A stretch of 28,295 nucleotides of DNA from Deltaproteobacteria bacterium (GTDB lineage: Bacteria > Desulfobacterota > DSM-4660 > Desulfatiglandales > Desulfatiglandaceae). The position numbers and the translations under genes are program-made. The notes beneath the pieces were generated by a model that worked only from the letters and a program-made list of their open reading frames with translations, did not search any database and was not told the DNA's origin. Positions 1 to 6,729 of the stretch are shown piece after piece (the first letter of the stretch is position 1; each line of letters starts with the position of its first letter). Where the stretch lies: contig JABGPV010000029.1 of the NCBI GenBank assembly GCA_018644785.1, forward strand, positions 1 to 28,295, written 5' to 3'.

Positions 1-117
1 TCGCCAATCTCTGCGTCAGATAAAAATTTTAATCCTCGAAATACCAAATGTATTCCTGTGGTTAAAATTTTGATCTTCCTTGACCTTGACAAAAAATCCT
101 AGTTTTCGTTCAGACAC
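1..117. repeat. MITE-like repeat, copy A (cut by window start)
   Basis: This stretch is highly similar to 932-1063 and in the same orientation. The shared segment begins TCGCCAATCTCTGCGTCAGA and ends TTTTCGTTCAGACAC. Copy A lacks roughly 17 internal bases around position 23-30 relative to copy B. Its right end carries the terminal inverted repeat GTGTCTGAACGAAAA when read on the minus strand. The left end lies outside the window. It contains no gene. The size, terminal inverted repeat and AT-richness suggest a non-autonomous mobile element. Confidence 0.75.
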
Positions 118-141
118 TAAATTAGGATGTCCCCGGAATTC
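117..141 (-). repeat. short GGGGACA-type motif next to repeat copy A
   Basis: Read on the minus strand this is AATTCCGGGGACATCCTAAT followed by TTAG. A similar string, AATTCAGGGGACAATATATT then AATTT, occurs on the plus strand at 6471-6496. From memory, such AATTC-n-GGGGACA strings accompany REP/IS200-like (Y1 transposase) elements in related bacteria. That link is an inference and no transposase is present here. Confidence 0.3.
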
Positions 142-185
142 AGGAATCCACAAATTTACGGCGATTTTACAAGGAGTTGAGATAG

Positions 186-908
186 ATGTCCGACCACAAC
201 AGTAAAAAGAACTGGTTTGGAGATTGGGCGGATGAATATGATGAAACAATCGGTAAGGTTGGAAAACACCACGATTTATTAGACCTCGTCGTCGAATCAT
301 CACATGTGGAGGAAAACGATCATATCCTTGATATCGGTTGCGGTACAGGGATACTGGCATTAAAGTTTTTGAAAAAAAGTGATTGCCGAGTTACCGGGAT
401 AGATGGTTCTCCGGAAATGCTTGCCGTATTTAAAAAGAAGATAAATAAATTAGGGCTCAATGAGAAAATTTCTTGCAGGCATGAAGAATTATCGAATATG
501 GAATTTGAAAAAGAAGCGTTCCATATTATTTCCAGCACGTTCACATTACATCACATCAAAGACAAGTATCCAATGATCGAAAAGCTTTATAAAATGCTTA
601 AGAGCGGCGGCAGATTAATTATTGGAGAAATTGATATGGATGCAACGGGTGATGTGAGGGACCCAAAACGATTCATGAGAATGATGGACTATTTGAAAAT
701 AGAGTTTTCGCTAGCGCTTCAAGAAGGCGGTATAGATGCTTTTAGCAGGATGTATGACAATGGTAAAAAACACATTCTAAATGATGGGGAGTATTGCATA
801 AGTTTTAAACAATGGGAAACGTTATGCCAAAAGGCAAGTTTTAAAAAGATTTATATCAGAGCCGTTCCGGATTTTGAATGGTATAAAGTATTAATCGCGG
901 TTAAATAG
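186..908 (+). CDS. class I SAM-dependent methyltransferase
   Basis: A 240-residue cytoplasmic protein with the Rossmann methyltransferase core. Motif I is LDIGCGTG at about residues 48-55. The acidic end of strand beta2 is TGIDGSPEM at about 70-78. A post-I region HEELSNMEF and motif IV STFTLHHI (about 116-123) follow, then LKSGGRLIIGEID, typical of the Methyltransf_11/25 group. The C-terminal third (about 150-240) probably sets substrate choice; the substrate cannot be read from sequence. The ATG at 186 follows AAGGAG with good spacing. The gene stands alone, is clearly AT-richer than the genes after 2.4 kb, and lies between two direct copies of a short repeat. Its TAG stop at 906-908 touches the edge of the second copy. 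Acquisition by transfer is therefore plausible. Confidence 0.85.
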   Translation: MSDHNSKKNWFGDWADEYDETIGKVGKHHDLLDLVVESSHVEENDHILDIGCGTGILALKFLKKSDCRVTGIDGSPEMLAVFKKKINKLGLNEKISCRHEELSNMEFEKEAFHIISSTFTLHHIKDKYPMIEKLYKMLKSGGRLIIGEIDMDATGDVRDPKRFMRMMDYLKIEFSLALQEGGIDAFSRMYDNGKKHILNDGEYCISFKQWETLCQKASFKKIYIRAVPDFEWYKVLIAVK

Positions 909-1063
909 TGCCCGAACGAAAACTGTCTTTTTCGCCAATCTCTGCGTCAGATAACCCGTTCTTAATAAAACTGGTTAATCCTCGAAATACCAAATGTATT
1001 CCTGCGGTTGAAATTTTGATCTTCCTTGATCTTGACAAAAAATCCTAATTTTCGTTCAGACAC
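908..1063. repeat. MITE-like element, copy B (complete)
   Basis: A complete 156-bp element. Its left end GTGCCCGAACGAAAA (908-922) and right end (1049-1063, minus-strand reading GTGTCTGAACGAAAA) are inverted repeats matching at 13 of 15 positions. It is flanked by TAAATA on both sides (902-907 and 1064-1069), a candidate 6-bp target duplication. Caution: copy A is also followed by TAAAT, so these bases may belong to the element or reflect target preference. There is no ORF of note inside. Confidence 0.75.
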
Positions 1064-1270
1064 TAAATAGCTTATTTTCAATGTAAATGGCCATATTAGG
1101 GCCCCAAATCAAATGTTCATCTAATCAACGGTTCTATTTCCTCAATTGAGAGAAACTCTCCAACCCGGCAGCATCTTCACCGTTCATGTAAAAACCCCTT
1201 TTTTTGGGTTAAAAAGGGAAGACTCAGCTATCAAATCAATCCCCTAAAAGCCGTAATGAGGTAAAGGAAT
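1064..1270. other. intergenic region upstream of the ATC-hydrolase-like gene
   Basis: Together with repeat copy B this makes a gene-free stretch of about 360 bases. It holds a perfect palindrome CTCAATTGAG (1141-1150), a small hairpin GAGAG-AAA-CTCTC (1148-1160) and a hairpin CCCTTTTT / AAAAAGGG (1196-1218). None could be tied to a function. I see no convincing sigma-70 promoter. Confidence 0.5.
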
Positions 1271-2173
1271 ATGAAAAATGATCAAGATCAATTTTCAATT
1301 ACTGAACGTCCTTTGTCCGGGTGCCAATGGATGCTAAAGGAATTTGCCGAAATCAGATCTCCGCGGGTAAAAAAAACCCAGTCTTTTCTCATCCCCGAGG
1401 TACTTGGGTTATTGTACAAATCGTTAAGAAAGGAACTTGGGAAGAGTAGGGCGTTCCGGCTTGTTTTAAGGACATCCACCATGGGATATGTTTTTAACAG
1501 GCCTCTTTGGCATCCGGAATATTTCAAGTTGACCGACAAAAAGCAGGAAATGTTTTATAAAAATATTTTTAAAAAGGCGATGCTCTACTTTATCATGTTT
1601 AATCTTTTAAAAAAGGAGCATGGAGATGAAAAAGCCGATAAAATTATTGCAAATATTATAAATCCGGCCACCATCGCTTATATGAAAAGAGTATACCGGC
1701 CCGTTGGAAAATGCACGACCATAGAACCATGGTGGGAGCAGTCTGTCGATTATATCGCCGACCTGCCCGAGGACAATCAAGGGTTGGAGGGTACGGTTTA
1801 TATGGCCGAAGATTTAAGCGAACTGAAATGGCATAACATAAGATGCGCCACCGCGGAGGTGTTTCGGGCTTACGGATTAAAATTGACCATGAGCCATATG
1901 TGCATGACCGATCATATTACCTACCACACGTTTTTTCCGGGTCTCATGTTCAAACGCACCAGTTGCATAGGTGTGGGAGATGCATTCTGTGATCATCATG
2001 CCTGGGTGAAAACACCGGATGATATGGGAAAGGAAGAAGTACAGTACGGGGACTGCGATCATTTTGAAGGCGGCAGGGAGTATGTCAGATATTGGGAAGA
2101 ATATGCCAAAGGATATTTATTCGGCAGTAAGGAAAAATGGCAGCGATACGCTGAAAAGAGCATGATTTCATGA
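1271..2173 (+). CDS. L-2-amino-thiazoline-4-carboxylic acid hydrolase-family protein
   Basis: A 300-residue soluble protein without signal peptide. The C-terminal half carries the pattern of the ATC hydrolase family (PF14196): CATAEVFRAYGL, then a His/Cys-rich stretch MCMTDHITYHTFF, then a conserved FKRTSCIGVGDAFCDHHAW at about residues 230-248. The namesake enzyme opens the thiazoline ring of L-2-aminothiazoline-4-carboxylate on the route to cysteine, but most homologues in anaerobes are unassigned, so this is only a family call. The ATG at 1271 follows GAGGTAAAGG. The gene stands alone, is AT-rich like the methyltransferase before it, and ends before a hairpin with a T-run at 2206-2263. Confidence 0.65.
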   Translation: MKNDQDQFSITERPLSGCQWMLKEFAEIRSPRVKKTQSFLIPEVLGLLYKSLRKELGKSRAFRLVLRTSTMGYVFNRPLWHPEYFKLTDKKQEMFYKNIFKKAMLYFIMFNLLKKEHGDEKADKIIANIINPATIAYMKRVYRPVGKCTTIEPWWEQSVDYIADLPEDNQGLEGTVYMAEDLSELKWHNIRCATAEVFRAYGLKLTMSHMCMTDHITYHTFFPGLMFKRTSCIGVGDAFCDHHAWVKTPDDMGKEEVQYGDCDHFEGGREYVRYWEEYAKGYLFGSKEKWQRYAEKSMIS

Positions 2174-2205
2174 TGCCGCACAAAGACTGACATTGCGAAG
2201 AGGAG

Positions 2206-2263
2206 GCCCAAGAACAGGTTCGCCGCCCTGGCGGTTTCGGATAGGTCTTGGGCGCATCTTTTT
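2206..2263 (+). terminator. probable intrinsic terminator after the ATC-hydrolase-like gene
   Basis: The outer stem is GCCCAAGA (2206-2213) paired with TCTTGGGC (2246-2253). An inner stem CCGCC (2223-2227) / GGCGG (2230-2234) lies within it. TTTTT (2259-2263) follows after five bases. It sits 33 bases after the stop codon. Confidence 0.5.
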
Positions 2264-2439
2264 CGCGGACAACGCCTATGATGTCCATGAATCGTTGGAA
2301 TTGGAATATGATGCTGTTCTTGACTCTTATTGATGCGTCTATTATTTATTGAAAATCGGAAGATTCAGCATATGGCCCGCCGCCGGTCCGGGATACTCGT
2401 TCACCGGGCCGGCCCTTCGGGTTCATGGAAAAGGTTTAC

Positions 2440-2685
2440 ATGCGTTTCATCTTTATCCTCGCCTTTGCGGCGAACCTGGTTCTTGCCGTTATCTCCCTGG
2501 TTTTATCCCCCTCAACCGTTGCGATCCACTTCGGTTTCGGGGGTGAACCCGATGGTTGGGCGCTGGTCTATGTCAGCGCCCTGATCATGGCCGGGGCCAA
2601 TGGGCTACCGGGTTGTTTGGCGTGCAACGAACTGCGCCTCAAAGCGGGTCTTCCGGAACTGCGGGGAAAGAAGTCGAAATCATGA
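2440..2685 (+). CDS. short DUF1648-like membrane protein, possibly truncated
   Basis: An 81-residue ORF. The N-terminus MRFIFILAFAANLVLAVISL is a membrane segment, followed by a phrase of the form VAIHFGFGGEPDGW, characteristic of DUF1648 (SdpI-type) membrane proteins. Typical members are longer, with further membrane helices. Here similarity stops after about residue 55, and the tail (LACNELRLKAGLPELRGKKS) is hydrophilic and unlike the family, so the gene may be a 3'-truncated relic. I chose the ATG at 2440 because GGAAAAGG precedes it; an in-frame ATG at 2425 has no ribosome site. The TGA overlaps the next gene's ATG (ATGA), suggesting that translation through this ORF still matters. Confidence 0.5.
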   Translation: MRFIFILAFAANLVLAVISLVLSPSTVAIHFGFGGEPDGWALVYVSALIMAGANGLPGCLACNELRLKAGLPELRGKKSKS

Positions 2686-3434
2686 AAAAAATTGCTTTTT
2701 CAGCCCTGCTGGTCCTGCTGATTCTACCACGGTCCGTCATGTGTGAAACCCTGACGGTATCATATCTTGAACGGCCGCCCTATTACTATATCCGGCAGGG
2801 ACATGCCGACGGTTTTCTGATAGAATTGTCCAAGAAAATCTTTCAGGATGCGGGGGTTGAAGTCGTATTTGAAATGATGCCACCAAAGCGGATTATGAAG
2901 GAAATAAAGAACGCCGACAATGTTCATTGCTCTGTGGGCTGGTTTAAAAAACCGGAGAGGGAAAAATTTGCGAAGTTCAGCCTGCCGATCTATCGGGACA
3001 GGCCTGTTGTCATTCTCACAACGAAAAAACAGAAACAGATGTTTGCGCCTCATAAAACTCTGAGGGAAGTATTCCTAGACAAATCACTCATAATGGCAAC
3101 CATGAGCGCGTTTTCCCACGGGTCTTACATTGATGGCCTCATGAAGGATGTTTCTCCGAAAATCCATGAAATATCCAGCAGGCAGAACCTGTTGCCGAAA
3201 CTGATAATGAATGGGAGGGCCGCCTATATGCTGACCGCTCCCGAAGAAGTGGAAACGCTCGTCCGTTCGGCAGGATTGGAACCCGATGATTTTGTTTCCA
3301 TCACCATGCCCGATATACCTGCCGGAAACAGGCGGTACCTGATATTTACCAGGGGCGTAAGTGATGATATCATTGACAAAATAAATATATCTGTGAGAAA
3401 ATTTGTCGGTCAGGATACTTTCCAGCGGAGGTGA
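2682..3434 (+). CDS. exported family-3-type solute-binding protein (first of pair)
   Basis: A 250-residue protein with a signal peptide (MKKIAFSALLVLLILPRSVMC, cleavage near residues 20-22). The mature start LTVSYLERPPYYYIRQGHADGFLIELSKKIF is the classical opening of SBP_bac_3 periplasmic binding domains. Later segments such as DVSPKIHEISSRQNLLPKLIMNGRAAYML correspond to the second lobe. The ligand cannot be inferred. The start overlaps the upstream stop (ATGA), and the next binding protein starts within 10 bases of this gene's stop. No permease or ATPase gene is nearby, so a role as a sensory ligand-binding partner for the downstream kinase fits better than transport. The reading frame extends upstream of 2682, but those codons are not binding-protein-like. 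Confidence 0.8.
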   Translation: MKKIAFSALLVLLILPRSVMCETLTVSYLERPPYYYIRQGHADGFLIELSKKIFQDAGVEVVFEMMPPKRIMKEIKNADNVHCSVGWFKKPEREKFAKFSLPIYRDRPVVILTTKKQKQMFAPHKTLREVFLDKSLIMATMSAFSHGSYIDGLMKDVSPKIHEISSRQNLLPKLIMNGRAAYMLTAPEEVETLVRSAGLEPDDFVSITMPDIPAGNRRYLIFTRGVSDDIIDKINISVRKFVGQDTFQRR

Positions 3435-3439
3435 ACAAA

Positions 3440-4159
3440 ATGATTCGGATTATCACCATTACTTTGATCGTTCTACTGTGGCTGGCCCCGGCACAGGCCC
3501 GGGAAAAAATGATTTTTTCAACTTTTTCAAACCCTGACACACCCAACATCGTACTTGCAAGAACCGTCATTTCAGAGGCTTATAACCGCCTGGGTATGGA
3601 TGTGGAGGTAAAGTATTTGCCCGGAAACAGGGCATTGAAAAGAGCGAACAGCGGGAAAGTGGACGGGATCCTTTTTCATGTACCCAACCTCCATATTTCT
3701 TTTCCCAATCTCATTCAGATAAAGGCGCCCGTATTCCATTCACAGTTGGTTGGGTTCATCAACAATAACAAGTCAATTAAGATAAAGGGTTGGGACAGCC
3801 TGAACCCATATCGCGTCGGTTATGTCAGAGGGTTTTTATTGGCAAAAGAACGTTTAATGAATGCGCAGACCGAGCCTGTAGATCGGGCGGAAAATATGAT
3901 GATGATGCTCTCGCGCAACAGAATCGATGTGGCTGTCGATACCCATCTCACCGGATTATACACTTTAAAGAAACTCGGCCTTCAAGAAATCAAGGCGGAG
4001 AGCCCGGCCCTGGAATCCTTCTCTTCGTTTCATTATTTACACAAGAAACATCAATCGTTGACCCCCCAGGTAGAACATGTATTGGCGGAAATGGAAAAGG
4101 AAGGGGCTACCCAGGCAATCAGAAATACAATTCTAAAAGATTTACATGAGGGGAATTGA
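3440..4159 (+). CDS. exported solute-binding-like protein (second of pair)
   Basis: A 239-residue protein with an N-terminal signal sequence (MIRIITITLIVLLWLAPAQA, AxA-type cleavage about residue 20). The body resembles family-3 solute-binding proteins: LARTVISEAYNRLGMDVEVKYLPGNRALKRANSGKVDGI is the first-lobe pattern, and YRVGYVRGFLLAKERL with MMMMLSRNRIDVAVDT is the second-lobe pattern. It differs strongly from its upstream neighbour, so the pair is not a recent duplication. I chose ATG 3440 because GGAGG at 3427-3431 is 8 bases ahead of it; the GTG at 3431 overlaps that site. The stop overlaps the kinase start (TGATG). Ligand unknown. Confidence 0.75.
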   Translation: MIRIITITLIVLLWLAPAQAREKMIFSTFSNPDTPNIVLARTVISEAYNRLGMDVEVKYLPGNRALKRANSGKVDGILFHVPNLHISFPNLIQIKAPVFHSQLVGFINNNKSIKIKGWDSLNPYRVGYVRGFLLAKERLMNAQTEPVDRAENMMMMLSRNRIDVAVDTHLTGLYTLKKLGLQEIKAESPALESFSSFHYLHKKHQSLTPQVEHVLAEMEKEGATQAIRNTILKDLHEGN

Positions 4160-6435
4160 TGCGTTCTATCAGAACAATTTTGAGTTTGAGTTTGGCTGCG
4201 GTAATCGTTTTTGTCGGTTTTTCTGCGGCTGCTATATACTACTTTCAGACTTTAGAGGAAGAAAAGTCCAATATAGACCAATTCATTCACACCGAATCAA
4301 CCATTCTCCCCGGCGAAATTGCCCTGCCTCTCTGGAAATATGACTTGGACGGCGTCAGGCTCTTGTGCAGTGAACGATTGAAAAACAGCCGCATAAAATC
4401 CATCAAGATTACTGACGATGAGCAAAATGTCGTGTTCCAAACGGGGACTGGAAGCGTTGGAACATCTCTCTTTTTGGTAAAGCCTATCGTATATAATGGT
4501 GAAAATATTGGAACCATGGCCATCGCCTTTGATAATTCTGAACTGGTAACACTCAGAAAGGATATTTTCAATGTTACCTTCTACATGCTGCTTTTCGTGG
4601 TGTGTGCGGCGATTGTTTCAGTGCTTTTATTGACAAAGTGGCTTGTTACAAAACCCTTCAATCAAATAACGCAAATCCTCACCGAATTGAAGAACGAGAA
4701 TTATAGCTGGCAGTTTCGTGGAAGCTTATTAAAAGAGATGCAGCCGATTGAAAACGGCCTGAAAGGATTGTCTCAAGAACTCTTTGAACGCAATAAGGAA
4801 ATCAAGGAACATACGCACGATTTAGAAACATATAATAAAACATTGTTAGAGGAGATTGACCGACGAAAAAAGGCTGAATCAGCATTAATGGAAAGCAAGT
4901 CATTTTTAAGCACTTTACTTGAGCGCATTCCCATGCCCGTTTTTTACAAGGACTCTGATGGTTACTACCTTGGTTTTAATCGGGCCTATGAGGTTTTTTT
5001 TGGAAAAAGCAGAAACGAGCTCATAGGAAAAACAGCTTTTGAAATTAACCCGGAAGCGTTTGCTAAGGCGTATCACACCAAGGATCTGGAACTGTTCGAA
5101 AAAGGTGGCATGCAAGAGTACGAATCCCAAATTTTGAATGGCAAGGGCAATGTACGCGATGTGATATTCAACAAAGAGGTTTACCGTGACCGTCAGGGAA
5201 ATATCATTGGTTTGATCGGGACCGTACTCGACATAACTGAACGCAAAAAATCGGAATCTGAACGTGAAAAACTTCAGGCGAAATTGATGCAATCACAGAA
5301 AATGGAATCTATCGGAAACTTGGCTGGTGGTATCGCCCATGATTTTAACAACATTCTTTCAGCTGTCATTGGTTTCACCGAGCTGGCCCTCGACGAGGTT
5401 GAGAAAGGGTCAACCATTGAGAATAGCCTTCAGGAAGTACATATGGCCGGTAAGAGGGCCAAAGACCTTGTAAAACAGATATTGACCTTTGCGCGACAAT
5501 CAGGAGAAGAACGCCACCCCATACAGCCGGGCTTGATTGCAAAAGAGGTTTTACAGTTCATGCGTTCGACCATACCAACAACCATTGAAATCAACCATCG
5601 TATTGAAAGTGGATCGTTTGTCATGGGAAACGCCACACAGTTCCATCAGGTGATGATGAATCTTTGCACAAACGCCGCCCATGCGATGGAAGATGGGGGC
5701 GGTACAATTGAGGTGTCCATTTCGGATGTCCCCGCCCACATGGTCGCCGGGACAGATTTGTCGGAATTACCTGACCAAGGCTATGTTGAAATACGGGTAT
5801 CTGATACGGGTGTTGGCATAGCCCCGGATACGATCGACTCAATTTTCGAGCCCTATTTTACCACCAAAGACCCCGGAGAAGGGACCGGCATGGGATTGGC
5901 GGTGGTGCAAGGCATTGTGGAATCTTATGGCGGTCAGATCAGGGTAAAGAGCGAGTTGGGCGAGGGGAGCACATTTGTAATTTATATGCCAACCACACGA
6001 AAAAGCGGCCAGCGCTCTGCTAACGAAAAACAGGATCTGCCAACCGGTGATGAACAAATCCTGTTTGTGGACGATGAGGCGCCTTTGGCGAGGTTGGGCG
6101 AACGGATGCTGTCTCGCCTGGGATATGCGGTGACAACGCGTACCCGCAGCACGGAGGCCATGGAACTGTTCCGATCCAAGCCCGACGATTTCGATTTGGT
6201 GATCACTGACATGGCCATGCCCGGCATGGCCGGTGATCAACTGGCCGTTGCGCTTATGAACATTCGGCCTGACGTTCCGGTGATCCTGTGCACCGGCTAC
6301 AGCAAGAAAATGTCAAAAGAGCGTGCCCTGGAGATTGGCATCCGGGCTTTTGCCAACAAACCGATTGTCCTAGCAGACCTGGCCAAAGCTGTCCGGACAG
6401 TGCTGGATGAGGCTAAACTCAAAACTCGAGGGTAA
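4159..6435 (+). CDS. hybrid sensor histidine kinase (TM-sensor-TM-PAS-HisKA-HATPase-REC)
   Basis: A 758-residue inner-membrane kinase. TM1 (about 7-29) and TM2 (about 140-160) enclose a periplasmic sensor of about 110 residues with LPLWKYDLDGVRLL, reminiscent of CHASE8-like sensors. A HAMP/coiled linker (about 160-250) follows, then a PAS domain (about 250-365). The HisKA phosphoacceptor is near residue 394 in GGIAHDFNNIL. The HATPase has an N-box (NLCTNAAHAM), G1 DTGVGIAP and G2 GEGTGMGLAVV. The C-terminal receiver has FVDDE, phosphoacceptor Asp in ITDMAMPGM and the conserved NKP lysine. The ATG at 4159 follows GAGGGG; a TTG at 4156 is less likely. The start overlaps the stop of the upstream binding protein, so the two binding proteins may load its sensor domain. 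No separate response regulator lies next to it. Confidence 0.9.
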   Translation: MRSIRTILSLSLAAVIVFVGFSAAAIYYFQTLEEEKSNIDQFIHTESTILPGEIALPLWKYDLDGVRLLCSERLKNSRIKSIKITDDEQNVVFQTGTGSVGTSLFLVKPIVYNGENIGTMAIAFDNSELVTLRKDIFNVTFYMLLFVVCAAIVSVLLLTKWLVTKPFNQITQILTELKNENYSWQFRGSLLKEMQPIENGLKGLSQELFERNKEIKEHTHDLETYNKTLLEEIDRRKKAESALMESKSFLSTLLERIPMPVFYKDSDGYYLGFNRAYEVFFGKSRNELIGKTAFEINPEAFAKAYHTKDLELFEKGGMQEYESQILNGKGNVRDVIFNKEVYRDRQGNIIGLIGTVLDITERKKSESEREKLQAKLMQSQKMESIGNLAGGIAHDFNNILSAVIGFTELALDEVEKGSTIENSLQEVHMAGKRAKDLVKQILTFARQSGEERHPIQPGLIAKEVLQFMRSTIPTTIEINHRIESGSFVMGNATQFHQVMMNLCTNAAHAMEDGGGTIEVSISDVPAHMVAGTDLSELPDQGYVEIRVSDTGVGIAPDTIDSIFEPYFTTKDPGEGTGMGLAVVQGIVESYGGQIRVKSELGEGSTFVIYMPTTRKSGQRSANEKQDLPTGDEQILFVDDEAPLARLGERMLSRLGYAVTTRTRSTEAMELFRSKPDDFDLVITDMAMPGMAGDQLAVALMNIRPDVPVILCTGYSKKMSKERALEIGIRAFANKPIVLADLAKAVRTVLDEAKLKTRG

Positions 6436-6729
6436 TTATCTGCAAGGCAGGGCGGCCTATATGCTGCCCAAATTCAGGGGACAATATATTAATTTCTTGC
6501 CTCAGAATACAGTTAAGGGGGGGGTGTATCCGCTGTTTCTGACGGATATAGCAAAACATGGCTTATGATCTTTATGATTGCAGTGAACGGCATTTTTCAT
6601 AATATAGAATCAGCAAATATTCAGGTTATAGGAATGTCCCTTTGATGTGACCACCGAAATCGGGTAAATTGGACGTTTGTGGATGGGCACCAGATAGAAT
6701 CACCGGGTCCATGGAAAAGGGATTCGATC
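6436..6729. other. intergenic region with possible relic sequence
   Basis: About 290 bases without a convincing gene. At 6448-6464 the bases read nearly the same as 3216-3232 in the first binding-protein gene (both encode GRAAYML). This breaks off near 6471 at an AATTCAGGGGACA motif. An inverted repeat TATCCG (6527-6532) / CGGATA (6543-6548) has no T-run after it. The GAAAAGGG before 6730 is the ribosome site of the next gene. Confidence 0.35.

Noticed and set aside
1196..1218. CCCTTTTT/AAAAAGGG hairpin as a terminator
   Set aside because: No T-run follows on the plus strand. On the minus strand T's do follow, but no minus-strand gene ends there.
2374..2410. GGCCCG/CGGGCC inverted repeat before the DUF1648-like ORF
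   Set aside because: The loop is long (25 bases), there is no T-run, and it is GC-rich enough to arise by chance.
2556..2681. Upstream extension of the first binding protein
   Set aside because: It is not binding-protein-like, and the signal peptide begins at ATG 2682.
4156..4158. TTG start of the histidine kinase
   Set aside because: The adjacent ATG at 4159 has better spacing from GAGGGG and forms the common TGATG overlap.
6527..6548. TATCCG/CGGATA inverted repeat as the kinase terminator
   Set aside because: Six-base stem, ten-base loop, no T-run, and almost 100 bases after the stop codon.
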